From contig NZ_NESA01000012.1 of assembly GCF_002778315.1 (NCBI RefSeq), positions 54,878 to 118,877 of the forward strand: DNA of 64,000 nucleotides, read 5' to 3'. Positions 54,348 to 64,000 of the stretch are shown here, piece after piece. A model generated the notes under the pieces. The model made no database searches. It saw only the letters and a program-made list of their open reading frames with translations, and was not told the DNA's origin. Within the stretch, counting starts at the first letter, position 1. Each line of letters begins with the position of its first letter. Origin of the DNA: Limnohabitans sp. JirII-31. GTDB taxonomy: Bacteria; Pseudomonadota; Gammaproteobacteria; Burkholderiales; Burkholderiaceae_C. Both the position numbers and the translations under genes were made by a program.

Positions 54348-57300
54348 CTAGGCATGCCAAATAATCTTGTCAACGTTGTCAATGTTGTGGGTCACTCCAT
54401 CGGAGGTCACGATTTGCACCGTGGTGTTGCCTGAGGTGTCGGCAAAACCCGAGGCACTGTCCACCGACAAACCACTCGCCCACGTGGGTGTGGACGCCGC
54501 CTTGATGACCCACCCATCCACAGGTGTGGTGCCAGCGGCCGAGACACCGTGGTAGGTGCCTTTGATGTCCACAATGTCTGACCAATTGCTGGCCGTGGTG
54601 GTGTTGCTGGTGCCTTGTAACAACTTCTGCGAATCAAGCTCGACATAGGTAGCACCGTTGACACCGCTGTTGGGGTTGGCATTTTGAATGTCCAACACAT
54701 AGGTGTTGTTGCCATCAAAGATATTCAATATTGAATGTGTGGTGGCGCCATCTGTCGAGTCAATGGTCATGGTGTTTTGCAACAAAGTACCCGCAGAACT
54801 GGGCAAGTTGTTCAACAAGGTACCAAAGTCAAGTTTGTCGCCATCGATGGCGCTGTTGAAGTCGGTGATCAGCTCTTTGGAGCCCGACGACAAAGTCGGC
54901 AAATCGGTCAGGGTGTTGTACTTGAATGTGTCGGCGCCGGTTCCCCCCGTGAGGGTGTCTACGCCCTGCCCGCCAATCAAAATGTCATTGCCACCGCCGC
55001 CCGACAAGGTGTCGTTACCCGCACCACCGATCAACAAGTTGTTGGATGCGTTGCCTGTCAGGGTGTCGGCAAAGGCAGAACCCACCACGTTCTCCATCCC
55101 AGTGACGGTGTCACTGCCTGAGCCGCCCGTGGTCTGCGCCGTGGCGACAGACAAGTTCATCGTCACACCCGAGGTTGCAGCAGAGTAACTGACCGTGTCT
55201 GAAAGGCCGCTGTCACCGGTCAAGGTGTCGTTGCCCGAGGTGGCAACCAAATAGTCCGTGCTGGCAGCCAGCGTGCCATTGCTGATCAAGGCAGACAAAC
55301 CCGTGATGTTGCTGACCCCAGACAGATCAATCAAAAGGTCGTTTGTCGCGCTGGGCGTTGCCCCCACTTGGGTGTAGATATAGGTATGGGTGACGGAACT
55401 GATGGTGGCGGTAAAAGCCACCGTGGCGCCGGCATTGCCCAAGTCGTTGGCTCGCAAATATTGCACCACCGCAGCAACATCGCCAATGGTGGTCAGCGAC
55501 ACCGCAGCGGAATACGTGTTGTTATCGTCAAACTGGATGATGCCATCGGTGATTTTGTGCGATGAAACCGTGGTGTTGGTGTTGACCTTTAAGGTTGAAT
55601 TGGTGCCATTGACCGTTGCGTTGGCTGGAATAAACGGTGTGCCGGGCAACATCAGCTTGTCGGTGCCCGACGCGAAGTCGGTGATCACGTCGTAACCCGT
55701 GATCGTGCCGTTCATGTTGGTGCCGCCAATCGTGAGTGCGGTATCTCCCGAGGCATAGGCAAAGGTGTCAACCCCTGCACCACCTGTGAGGGTATCGGCG
55801 CCTGCACCACCCACCAGCATGTCGGCACCAGAGCCGCCTTTGAGGGTGTCGGTGCCAGCAAAGCCAAACAAGGCGTTGGCACTTGAACTCGCACTTTGGT
55901 CAAAGCTGTCGGCACCACTGGTGCCCAAACTCATCGCGAGGACGTTGGTGTTGGCGGTGCCATCACTGACTTGCAAGGTGCCAGTCACGGCACTGGTTTG
56001 TTGGGTGGGGGTCAACTCAAAATAACCACCCGTGCCCACCGATGGGCTGCCAAATGCGCTGGCAAATGGGGTGTTGAGTGACAGCGTGGCATTGTCGATG
56101 TCGGCAGCCATGAACAAGATTTTTCCGGGAGCGACGATCAGGTTTTGTGTATTCGCCACCGGCGCATCGTTGACGGCGGTCACATCGATGGTGCTGGTAG
56201 CGGTGCTCGAATTGGCAGTGCCATCGTTCACTACCCAACCAATGGTGCGTGTTGCAGACACGCTGGTGGGGTTGTCGTTGAGCGATGCGTAGCTGACTGA
56301 ACTCAACGCAGTTTGGTATTGCGCCACGGTGGCGGACCCCGAAAGCGTCAATACCCCTGTGGTCTGGTTGTAACTGCCCACGATGCCGTTTTGATTGGTG
56401 AAACTCAGCATGTCACCCGTGGTCAAACCTGCGGTGATGCTGACCGTTGCACCGGTCAGTACGGTGTTGTCGACGTCTGTGGCGGTCATGCCTGGGTTGA
56501 TGGCTGCAGCCGCTGCGTTTTCGGTATACGCCAGATGTGTGGCGTTGGCAGTGAGCACGGGCGCGTCGTTGGTACCGGTCATCGTGACGGTGATCACTTG
56601 GCTTGTTCCGTCTGCTGTCGCGACCGTGAAGCTGTCGGTGTAAGTCTGCCCAGCGACAAACTCGTTGTGGGCGTTGTTGGCGGTGTAGGTCCAAGCGCCG
56701 TTGGTGCCGATGCTGAATTGGCCGTAGCCGTTATTCCCAGCCACATTGCTCTGTGGAACAAAGGCCGCGCTGCTGTCCACGTCCGTGGCACTCAAGCTGC
56801 CTGTTGTGGAGAGCGACGCAGCGCTGTTGGTCTCAGTGAGGCTGGCGGTGCTGGTTCCCGTGATGACAGCTGCGTCGTTCGAACCCGTCATGCTGACTGT
56901 GATCACTTGGCTCGTGCCATCCGCCGTCGCCACCGTGAAGCTGTCGGTATAGGTCTGTCCACCCACAAACTCGTTGTGCGCGCTGTTAGCCGTGTAGGTC
57001 CAAGAGCCGTTGGTGCCAATGCTGAACTGACCATAACCGTTGCTGCCTGCCACCGCGGTTTGTGCGACGAAGGCTGCACTGCTGTCCACGTCCGTGGCAC
57101 TCAAAGTACCAGTTGTACTCAAAGAAGCTGCTGCGTTTGTTTCCGTCAAGCTGGCGGTACTGGTACCGGTGATCACCGCGGCATCGTTCGTACCGGTCAT
57201 CGTGACGGTGATCACTTGGCTCGTGCCATCCGCTGTCGCCACCGTGAAGCTATCGGTGTAGGTCTGACCACCGACAAACTCGTTGTGGGCGTTGTTGGCG

Positions 57301-60300
57301 GTGTAGGTCCAAGCGCCGTTGGTGCCAATGCTGAACTGGCCGTAGCCGTTGTTACCGGCCACATTGCTCTGGGCGACGAAGGCCGCGCTACTGTCAACGT
57401 CTGTTGCAGACAGTGAGCCTGTGGTGCTCAAGGATGCTGCTGCGTTTGTCTCCGTCAAGCTCGCCGTGCTGGTGCCGGTGATCACCGCGGCATCGTTTGT
57501 GCCGGTCATCGTGACGGTGATCACTTGACTTGTGCCATCCGTCGTCGCCACCGTAAAGCTGTCAGTGTAGGTCTGACCACCGACAAACTCGTTGTGCGCA
57601 CTGTTGGCGGTGTAGGTCCAGGCGCCGTTGGCGCCGATGCTGAATTGACCGTAGCCATTACTGCCTGCGACCGCTGTTTGGGCGACAAACAACGCACTGC
57701 TGTCCACGTCCGTGGCACTCAATGTGCCTGTAGTTGAGAGCGAAGCTGCTGCGTTTGTTTCCGTCAAGCTGGCCGTGCTGGTTCCGGTAATCACCGCAGC
57801 ATCGTTCGTACCGGTCATCGTGACGGTGATCACTTGACTTGTTCCGTCAGCCGTCGCCACCGTGAAGCTATCCGTATATGTCTGACCACCGACGAATTCG
57901 TTGTGCGCATTGTTGGCGGTATACGTCCAGGCGCCGTTGGTGCCGATGCTGAACTGGCCGTAGCCGTTGTTACCGGCCACATTGCTCTGCGCAACAAAGG
58001 CTGCACTACTGTCTACATCGGTAGCACTCAATGTGCCGGTTGTGGAGAGCGAGGCTGCGCTGTTGGTCTCAGTCAGGCTGGCGGTGCTGGTTCCGGTGAT
58101 CACCGCTGCGTCGTTCGAACCCGTCATGCTCACCGTGATCACTTGGCTGGTGCCATCTGCCGTCGCGACCGTGAAGCTGTCGGTATAGGTCTGACCACCG
58201 ACAAACTCGTTGTGCGCGCTGTTAGCCGTGTAGGTCCAAGAGCCGTTGGTGCCAATGCTGAATTGACCGTAGCCATTACTGCCTGCGACCGCTGTTTGGG
58301 CGACAAACAACGCACTGCTGTCCACGTCCGTGGCACTCAACGTACCTGTAGTTGAGAGCGAAGCTGCTGCGTTTGTTTCCGTCAAGCTGGCGGTACTGGT
58401 TCCGGTGATCACCGCGGCATCGTTCGTACCGGTCATCGTGACGGTGATCACTTGGCTCGTGCCATCCGCTGTCGCAACTGTGAAGCTGTCGGTGTAGGTC
58501 TGGCCGCCCACGAACTCGTTGTGTGCGCTGTTGGCTGTGTACGTCCAAGCGCCGTCAGCTCCGATGCTGAACTGACCGTAGCCGTTGTTGCCTGCGACCG
58601 CTGTTTGGGCGACAAACAAAGCGCTGCTGTCCACGTCCGTGGCACTCAATGTGCCGGTTGTGGAGAGCGAGGCTGCGCTGTTGGTCTCAGTCAGGCTGGC
58701 GGTGCTGGTTCCGGTGATCACCGCTGCGTCGTTCGAACCCGTCATGCTCACCGTGATCACTTGGCTTGTGCCATCGGCTGTCGCGACGGTAAAACTGTCG
58801 GTGTAGGTCTGCCCGCCGACGAATTCGTTGTGTGCATTGTTAGCGGTGTAGGTCCAAGCACCGTTGGTGCCGATGCTGAACTGGCCGTAACCGTTGCTGC
58901 CTGCGACCGCTGTTTGGGCGACGAAGGCCGCGCTACTGTCCACGTCCGTGGCACTCAATGTGCCTGTAGTTGAGAGCGAGGCTGCGCTGTTGGTCTCAGT
59001 CAGGCTGGCTGTACTGGTTCCCGTGATGACAGCTGCGTCGTTCGAACCCGTCATGCTGACCGTGATCACTTGACTCGTGCCATCGGCCGTCGCGACCGTG
59101 AAGCTGTCTGTGTAGGTCTGACCACCGACGAATTCGTTGTGCGCGCTGTTGGCGGTGTAGGTCCAGGCACCGTCGGTTCCGATGCTGAACTGGCCATAAC
59201 CGTTGCTGCCTGCCACAGCTGTTTGGGCGACAAACAACGCACTGCTATCTACGTCCGTGGCACTCAACGTGCCGGTTGTGGAGAGCGAAGCTGCACTGTT
59301 GGTCTCGGTCGGGCTGGCAGTGCTGGTACCTGTGATGACCGCCGCATCGTTGCTGCCCGTCATGCTGACCGTGATCACTTGGCTCGTGCCATCCGCCGTT
59401 GCCACTGTAAAGCTGTCTGTATAAGTCTGACCACCGACGAACTCGTTGTGCGCGCTGTTAGCCGTGTAGGTCCAGGCACCGTCTGTACCGATGCTGAACT
59501 GGCCGTAGCCGTTGTTACCTGCCACGCCCGTTTGCGCCACAAAGGCTGCACTGCTGTCCACGTCCGTGGCGCTCAAGCTGCCTGTTGTGGAGAGCGAAGC
59601 GGCTGCGTTTGTTTCCGTCAGGCTGGCCGTACTGGTTCCTGTGATAACCGCTGCGTCGTTCGAACCCGTCATGCTGACCGTGATCACTTGGTTTGTGCCA
59701 TCGGCCGTCGCGATCGTGAAGCTATCCGTATAAGTCTGACCACCGACGAATTCGTTGTGCGCACTGTTAGCCGTGTACGTCCAACCGCCGTTGGTTCCGA
59801 TGCTGAACTGACCGTAGCCGTTGTTCCCAGCCACTCCAGTCTGTGCCACAAAAGCCGCGTTACTGTCAACGTCTGTTGCAGACAGTGAGCCCGTGGTGCT
59901 CAAGGATGCTGCTGCGTTTGTTTCCGTCAAGCTCGCCGTGCTGGTTCCGGTGATGACTGCTGCATCATTGCTGCCAGTCATGCTGACCGTGATGACCTGC
60001 GAAGTGCCATCCGCCGTCGCCACCGTGAAGCTGTCGGTGTAAGTCTGCCCACCCACAAACTCGTTGTGGGCGTTGTTGGCGGTGTAGGTCCAAGAGCCGT
60101 TGGTGCCAATGCTGAACTGACCATAACCGTTGCTGCCTGCCACCGCGGTTTGAGCGACGAAGGCTGCGCTGCTGTCTACATCGGTGGCACTCAAGCTGCC
60201 GGTTGTCGAGAGCGAAGCGGCTGCGTTTGTTTCCGTCAAGCTGGCGGTACTGGTACCGGTGATCACCGCGGCATCGTTCGTGCCGGTCATCGTGACGGTG

Positions 60301-63300
60301 ATCACCTGGCTTGTTCCATCAGCAGTCGCGACTGTGAAGCTGTCGGTGTAAGTCTGCCCACCGACAAACTCGTTGTGGGCGTTGTTGGCGGTGTAGGTCC
60401 AGGCACCGTTGGTGCCGATGCTGAACTGACCATAACCATTACTACCGGCCACAGCGGTTTGGGCGACAAACAACGCACTGCTGTCCACGTCCGTGGCACT
60501 CAATGTGCCGGTTGTGGAGAGCGAGGCTGCGCTGTTGGTCTCAGTCAGGCTGGCGGTGCTGGTTCCGGTGATCACCGCTGCGTCGTTCGAACCCGTCATG
60601 CTCACCGTGATCACTTGACTTGTGCCATCGGCTGTCGCGACGGTAAAACTGTCGGTATAGGTCTGCCCACCGACGAATTCGTTGTGTGCATTGTTAGCGG
60701 TGTAGGTCCAAGCGCCGTTGGTGCCAATGCTGAACTGGCCATAACCGTTGCTGCCTACCACCGCTGTTTGAGCGACAAACAAAGCGCTGCTGTCCACGTC
60801 CGTGGCACTCAATGTGCCGGTTGTGGAGAGCGAGGCTGCGCTGTTGGTCTCAGTCACGCTGGCGGTGCTGGTACCAGTGATGACTGCTGCGTCGTTCGAA
60901 CCCGTCATGCTGACCGTGATCACTTGACTCGTGCCATCGGCCGTCGCGACCGTGAAGCTGTCTGTGTAGGTCTGACCACCGACAAACTCGTTGTGGGCGT
61001 TGTTGGCGGTGTATGTCCAAGCGCCGTTGGTGCCGATGCTGAATTGACCGTAACCATTGCTGCCTGCCACTCCAGTCTGAGCGACAAACAACGCGCTGCT
61101 GTCTACATCGGTGGCACTCAAGCTGCCGGTTGTCGAGAGCGAAGCTGCTGCGTTTGTTTCGGTGAGACTTGCCGTGCTGGTGCCGGTGATCACCGCAGCA
61201 TCGTTCGTACCGGTCATCGTGACGGTGATCACTTGACTTGTTCCGTCTGTAGTCGCCACTGTGAAGCTATCCATATAGGTCTGACCGCCAACGAATTCGT
61301 TGTGGGCGGTGGTAGCCGTGTAGGCCCACTGACCATCAGTACCAATACTGAACTGACCGTAGCCGTTGTTACCGGCCACTCCAGTCTGCGCCACAAAGGC
61401 TGCGCTGCTGTCCACGTCCGTGGCACTTAAGCTGCCGTTTGTGGAGAGTGAAGCCGCACTGTTGGTCTCAGTGAGGCTAGCTGTACTGGTTCCTGTGATG
61501 ACTGCCGCGTCGTTCGAACCCGTCATGCTCACCGTGATCACTTGACTCGTGCCATCGGCTGTCGCGACTGTGAAGCTATCGGTGTAGGTCTGTCCACCCA
61601 CAAACTCGTTGTGCGCGCTGTTGGCCGTGTAGGTCCAGGCGCCATCAGTTCCGATGCTGAACTGGCCGTAACCGTTGTTACCGGCCACTCCAGTCTGCGC
61701 CACAAAGGCAGCGCTGCCATCCACATCTGTAGCGCTCAAAGTACCGGTTGTACTCAAGGAGGCTGCTGCGTTTGTTTCCGTCAAGCTGGCGGTACTGGTT
61801 CCGGTGATCACCGCGGCATCGTTCGTACCGGTCATCGTGACGGTGATCACTTGGCTTGTTCCGTCAGCCGTCGCCACCGTGAAGCTATCCGTATATGTCT
61901 GACCACCGACGAATTCGTTGTGCGCGCTGTTGGCGGTGTAGGTCCAAGCACCGTTGGTGCCGATGCTGAACTGGCCGTAACCGTTGCTGCCTGCCACAGC
62001 TGTTTGGGCGACAAACAAAACGCTGCTGTCCGCGTCCGTGGCACTCAATGTGCCTGTAGTTGAGAGCGAGGCTGCTGCGTTTGTTTCGGTGAGACTTGCC
62101 GTGCTGGTGCCGGTGATGACGGCTGCGTCGTTGCTGCCCGTCATGCTGACGGTGACGACCTGCGTCGTGCCATCGGCAGTCGCCACCGTGAAGCTGTCGG
62201 TGTAGGTCTGACCACCCACAAACTCGTTGTGCGCGCTGTTGGCGGTGTACGTCCAGACGCCATCGGTTCCGATACTGAATTGCCCGTAGCCGTTGTTACC
62301 AGCCACACCAGTCTGCGCAACGAAGGCCGCGTTGCTGTCAACGTCCGTTGCAGAGAGTGCGCCTGTGGTGCTCAAAGAGGCCGCGGCGTTTGTTTCCGTC
62401 AGGCTGGCGGTGCTGGTACCTGTGATAACCGCTGCATCATTGCTGCCAGTCATGCTGACCGTGATGACCTGCGAGGTGCCGTCTGCTGTCGCTACCGTGA
62501 AGCTGTCGGTATAAGTCTGGCCACCCACAAACTCGTTGTGTGCGCTATTGGCGGTGTAGGTCCACTGACCGTCAGCACCGATGCTGAATTGACCATAGCC
62601 GTTGTTACCCGCCACATTGGTCTGGGCAACGAAGGCTGCGCTACTGTCCACGTCGGTGGCGCTGAGGGTGCCGGTTGTTGAGAGCGAGGCTGCTGCATTG
62701 GTCTCGGTGAGACTTGCCGTGCTGGTGCCGATGATCACTGCTGCATCGTTGGAACCCGTCATGCTGACGGTGATGACCTGCGTTGTTCCGTCTGCGGTGG
62801 CAACCGTGAAGCTGTCGGTATAAGTCTGACCACCCACAAATTCGTTGTGCGCGCTGTTGGCGGTATACGTCCAGGCGCCATTGGTGCCGATGCTGAACTG
62901 GCCGTAGCCGTTGCTGCCCGACACATTGCTCTGGGCAACGAAGGCTGCGCTGCTGTCCACGTCGGTGGCGCTCAACGTACCTGTAGTTGAGAGCGAGGCT
63001 GCTGCGTTTGTTTCCGTCAAGCTGGCGGTACTGGTGCCGTTGATCACCGCCGCATCGTTGCTGCCGGTCATGCTCACCGTGATGACCTGTGTCGTGCCAT
63101 CCGCCGTCGCCACCGTGAAGCTGTCGGTGTAGGTCTGTCCACCCACGAACTCGTTGTGCGCACTGTTGGCCGTGTACGTCCACGCGCCATCGGTACCGAT
63201 GCTGAATTGGCCATAACCGTTGTTGCCAGCGACATTGCTCTGGGCAACGAAGGCCGAGCTGCTGTCCACGTCCGAGGCACTCAAGCTGCCTGTTGTGGAG

Positions 63301-64000
63301 AGCGAAGCTGCGGCATTTGTTTCTGTCAGGCTAGCGGTACTGGTTCCTGTGATGACTGCGGCATCGTTGCTGCCCGTCATGCTGACGGTGATGACTTGGC
63401 TGGTGCCGTCTGCTGTCGCGACTGTGAAGCTGTCGGTGTAGGTCTGACCACCCACGAACTCGTTGTGCGCGCTGTTGGCCGTGTAGGTCCAGGCACCATC
63501 GGCGCCGATACTGAACTGACCATAGCCGTTGTTGCCAGCGACATTGCTCTGGGCAACGAAGGCTGCGCTGCTGTCGACGTCTGTTGCAGAGAGTGAGCCT
63601 GTGGTGCTCAGGGAAGCTGCTGTATTTGTTTCCGTCAAGCTGGCCGTACTGGCTCCTGTGATGACCGCAGCGTCGTTCGAACCGGTCATGCTGACGGTAA
63701 TGACCTGCGAGGTGCCGTCTGCTGTCGCGACTGTGAAGCTATCGGTGTAGGTCTGGCCACCGACGAACTCGTTGTGCGCACTGTTAGCCGTGTACGTCCA
63801 CTGACCGTCAGTACCAATGCTGAATTGACCGTAGCCGTTATTCCCAGCCACATTACTCTGAGCAACGAAGGCGGCGCTACTGTCAACGTCAGTGGCACTG
63901 AGTGTCCCGGTTGTGGAGAGCGACGCTACGCTGTTGGTCTCAGTCAGGCTAGCTGTACTGGTTCCGGTGATCACCGCTGCGTCGTTCGAACCCGTCATGC
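54348..64000 (-). CDS. Giant VCBS/RTX adhesin, C-terminal part, 5' end outside window
   Basis: An open frame of more than 3216 residues, running off the right edge, with no start in view. From the right: 24 tandem VCBS-type repeats of 103 residues, then a cadherin-like or divergent VCBS region around NDAPVLTAN and NDAPVANTQN (about 56180-56580), then two RTX blocks with GGxGxD nonapeptides (about 55735-55890 and 54920-55060) and a C-terminal type I secretion-target-like domain ending DNVDKIIWHA. The RTX blocks bind calcium and the C-terminus should direct export by the downstream NodT/ABC/HlyD machinery. Known relatives act in adhesion and biofilm formation. Stop is TAG 54348-54350. Confidence 0.95.
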   Translation of the reverse strand, partial: MTGSNDAAVITGTSTASLTETNSVASLSTTGTLSATDVDSSAAFVAQSNVAGNNGYGQFSIGTDGQWTYTANSAHNEFVGGQTYTDSFTVATADGTSQVITVSMTGSNDAAVITGASTASLTETNTAASLSTTGSLSATDVDSSAAFVAQSNVAGNNGYGQFSIGADGAWTYTANSAHNEFVGGQTYTDSFTVATADGTSQVITVSMTGSNDAAVITGTSTASLTETNAAASLSTTGSLSASDVDSSSAFVAQSNVAGNNGYGQFSIGTDGAWTYTANSAHNEFVGGQTYTDSFTVATADGTTQVITVSMTGSNDAAVINGTSTASLTETNAAASLSTTGTLSATDVDSSAAFVAQSNVSGSNGYGQFSIGTNGAWTYTANSAHNEFVGGQTYTDSFTVATADGTTQVITVSMTGSNDAAVIIGTSTASLTETNAAASLSTTGTLSATDVDSSAAFVAQTNVAGNNGYGQFSIGADGQWTYTANSAHNEFVGGQTYTDSFTVATADGTSQVITVSMTGSNDAAVITGTSTASLTETNAAASLSTTGALSATDVDSNAAFVAQTGVAGNNGYGQFSIGTDGVWTYTANSAHNEFVGGQTYTDSFTVATADGTTQVVTVSMTGSNDAAVITGTSTASLTETNAAASLSTTGTLSATDADSSVLFVAQTAVAGSNGYGQFSIGTNGAWTYTANSAHNEFVGGQTYTDSFTVATADGTSQVITVTMTGTNDAAVITGTSTASLTETNAAASLSTTGTLSATDVDGSAAFVAQTGVAGNNGYGQFSIGTDGAWTYTANSAHNEFVGGQTYTDSFTVATADGTSQVITVSMTGSNDAAVITGTSTASLTETNSAASLSTNGSLSATDVDSSAAFVAQTGVAGNNGYGQFSIGTDGQWAYTATTAHNEFVGGQTYMDSFTVATTDGTSQVITVTMTGTNDAAVITGTSTASLTETNAAASLSTTGSLSATDVDSSALFVAQTGVAGSNGYGQFSIGTNGAWTYTANNAHNEFVGGQTYTDSFTVATADGTSQVITVSMTGSNDAAVITGTSTASVTETNSAASLSTTGTLSATDVDSSALFVAQTAVVGSNGYGQFSIGTNGAWTYTANNAHNEFVGGQTYTDSFTVATADGTSQVITVSMTGSNDAAVITGTSTASLTETNSAASLSTTGTLSATDVDSSALFVAQTAVAGSNGYGQFSIGTNGAWTYTANNAHNEFVGGQTYTDSFTVATADGTSQVITVTMTGTNDAAVITGTSTASLTETNAAASLSTTGSLSATDVDSSAAFVAQTAVAGSNGYGQFSIGTNGSWTYTANNAHNEFVGGQTYTDSFTVATADGTSQVITVSMTGSNDAAVITGTSTASLTETNAAASLSTTGSLSATDVDSNAAFVAQTGVAGNNGYGQFSIGTNGGWTYTANSAHNEFVGGQTYTDSFTIATADGTNQVITVSMTGSNDAAVITGTSTASLTETNAAASLSTTGSLSATDVDSSAAFVAQTGVAGNNGYGQFSIGTDGAWTYTANSAHNEFVGGQTYTDSFTVATADGTSQVITVSMTGSNDAAVITGTSTASPTETNSAASLSTTGTLSATDVDSSALFVAQTAVAGSNGYGQFSIGTDGAWTYTANSAHNEFVGGQTYTDSFTVATADGTSQVITVSMTGSNDAAVITGTSTASLTETNSAASLSTTGTLSATDVDSSAAFVAQTAVAGSNGYGQFSIGTNGAWTYTANNAHNEFVGGQTYTDSFTVATADGTSQVITVSMTGSNDAAVITGTSTASLTETNSAASLSTTGTLSATDVDSSALFVAQTAVAGNNGYGQFSIGADGAWTYTANSAHNEFVGGQTYTDSFTVATADGTSQVITVTMTGTNDAAVITGTSTASLTETNAAASLSTTGTLSATDVDSSALFVAQTAVAGSNGYGQFSIGTNGSWTYTANSAHNEFVGGQTYTDSFTVATADGTSQVITVSMTGSNDAAVITGTSTASLTETNSAASLSTTGTLSATDVDSSAAFVAQSNVAGNNGYGQFSIGTNGAWTYTANNAHNEFVGGQTYTDSFTVATADGTSQVITVTMTGTNDAAVITGTSTASLTETNAAASLSTTGTLSATDVDSSALFVAQTAVAGSNGYGQFSIGANGAWTYTANSAHNEFVGGQTYTDSFTVATTDGTSQVITVTMTGTNDAAVITGTSTASLTETNAAASLSTTGSLSATDVDSSAAFVAQSNVAGNNGYGQFSIGTNGAWTYTANNAHNEFVGGQTYTDSFTVATADGTSQVITVTMTGTNDAAVITGTSTASLTETNAAASLSTTGTLSATDVDSSAAFVAQTAVAGSNGYGQFSIGTNGSWTYTANSAHNEFVGGQTYTDSFTVATADGTSQVITVSMTGSNDAAVITGTSTASLTETNSAASLSTTGSLSATDVDSSAAFVPQSNVAGNNGYGQFSIGTNGAWTYTANNAHNEFVAGQTYTDSFTVATADGTSQVITVTMTGTNDAPVLTANATHLAYTENAAAAAINPGMTATDVDNTVLTGATVSITAGLTTGDMLSFTNQNGIVGSYNQTTGVLTLSGSATVAQYQTALSSVSYASLNDNPTSVSATRTIGWVVNDGTANSSTATSTIDVTAVNDAPVANTQNLIVAPGKILFMAADIDNATLSLNTPFASAFGSPSVGTGGYFELTPTQQTSAVTGTLQVSDGTANTNVLAMSLGTSGADSFDQSASSSANALFGFAGTDTLKGGSGADMLVGGAGADTLTGGAGVDTFAYASGDTALTIGGTNMNGTITGYDVITDFASGTDKLMLPGTPFIPANATVNGTNSTLKVNTNTTVSSHKITDGIIQFDDNNTYSAAVSLTTIGDVAAVVQYLRANDLGNAGATVAFTATISSVTHTYIYTQVGATPSATNDLLIDLSGVSNITGLSALISNGTLAASTDYLVATSGNDTLTGDSGLSDTVSYSAATSGVTMNLSVATAQTTGGSGSDTVTGMENVVGSAFADTLTGNASNNLLIGGAGNDTLSGGGGNDILIGGQGVDTLTGGTGADTFKYNTLTDLPTLSSGSKELITDFNSAIDGDKLDFGTLLNNLPSSAGTLLQNTMTIDSTDGATTHSILNIFDGNNTYVLDIQNANPNSGVNGATYVELDSQKLLQGTSNTTTASNWSDIVDIKGTYHGVSAAGTTPVDGWVIKAASTPTWASGLSVDSASGFADTSGNTTVQIVTSDGVTHNIDNVDKIIWHA
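54920..55060 (-). repeat. RTX calcium-binding nonapeptide block (distal)
   Basis: Successive GGxGxDxL-type motifs (LLIGGAGNDTLSGGGGNDIL, then GGQGVDTLTGGTGADTFKY) encode a beta-roll close to the C-terminus. Confidence 0.9.
55735..55890 (-). repeat. RTX calcium-binding nonapeptide block (proximal)
   Basis: A second beta-roll block (GFAGTDTLKGGSGADML, VGGAGADTLTGGAGVDTF) about 280 residues before the distal one, preceded by the GTSGADSFDQSASSSANAL segment. Duplication of the secretion-target-type module is therefore possible. Confidence 0.88.
56583..63998 (-). repeat. Tandem array of 24 VCBS repeats, 309 bp each
   Basis: The array has exactly 24 units of 309 bases (103 codons), with every unit of the same length. 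Each carries the core pattern TASLTETN, SLSATDVDSSA, NGYGQFSIG, WTYTAN, HNEFVGGQTYTDSFTVATADG and VITVxMTGxND, resembling the VCBS repeat family (TIGR01965). Units vary at a few positions, such as AGSNG or AGNNG, TGSND or TGTND, and DSSAL or DSSAA. The array continues past the right edge. Confidence 0.97.

Noticed and set aside
60066..61430. A 454-residue open frame on the plus strand inside the adhesin repeats
   Set aside because: It is antisense to the VCBS array and repeats every 309 bases with the array; the absence of stops follows from the periodic sequence. No ribosome site or homology-like motif supports it.
56583..63998. Possible CRISPR array
   Set aside because: The period of 309 bases, lack of unique spacers and continuous coding frame point to protein repeats; no cas genes are near.

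Overview
The window is GC-rich, densely packed proteobacterial chromosome. The many Bug-family periplasmic receptors, the GGAG-type ribosome sites and the housekeeping set (murB, yajQ, plsY, prfB, pepN, fbp) suggest a betaproteobacterium of the order Burkholderiales, most likely Comamonadaceae. That placement is inferred from gene content, not from a marker search.

Bases 1-22100 are mostly catabolic. They start with a phosphomannomutase/phosphoglucomutase cut by the left edge, then ogt and an overlapping DMT exporter. A run of small operons follows: fumarylacetoacetase-fold hydrolase, Bug receptor and TauE/SafE carrier; Bug receptor, benzoylformate-decarboxylase-like TPP enzyme and aldehyde dehydrogenase; a divergent pair with Bug receptor, CocE hydrolase and HbpS/GlcG protein leftward, and an esterase-713-like lipoprotein, an amidohydrolase and two Bug receptors rightward. 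Six Bug receptors lie here without any TctA/TctB membrane partner. A toxin-antitoxin-like pair (DUF6516/TumE type) sits at 10.7-11.4 kb, and a DUF1800/DUF1501 pair ends the region.

Bases 22100-37040 hold housekeeping genes: murB, yajQ, a peptidoglycan-binding lipoprotein, plsY, an aldo/keto reductase, an acyl-CoA synthetase, an alpha/beta hydrolase, two envelope proteins, prfB with its programmed +1 frameshift, pepN, fbp, tRNA-Thr(CGT) with a terminator, and a Stealth-family sugar-phosphate transferase.

Bases 37120-64000 look like a surface-adhesion and c-di-GMP module. A rightward three-gene operon (hybrid histidine kinase with duplicated PAS, single-domain receiver, REC-HD-GYP) converges on a leftward six-gene operon: NodT/TolC-type lipoprotein, a 1484-residue ABC transporter made of two fused transporter halves, HlyD-type adaptor, LuxR-HTH regulator with a degenerate cyclase-like domain, LivJ-type binding protein and a membrane GGDEF/EAL protein. 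Upstream on the same strand lies the C-terminal part of a giant VCBS/RTX protein (over 3200 residues here, cut by the right edge) with exactly 24 repeats of 309 bp in view. The most unusual elements are the fused exporter with one degenerate ATPase half, the regulator and binding-protein/EAL genes locked into the secretion operon, and the indel-free repeat array. The likely working model, an inference, is that an extracellular ligand and c-di-GMP control production or retention of the giant adhesin.
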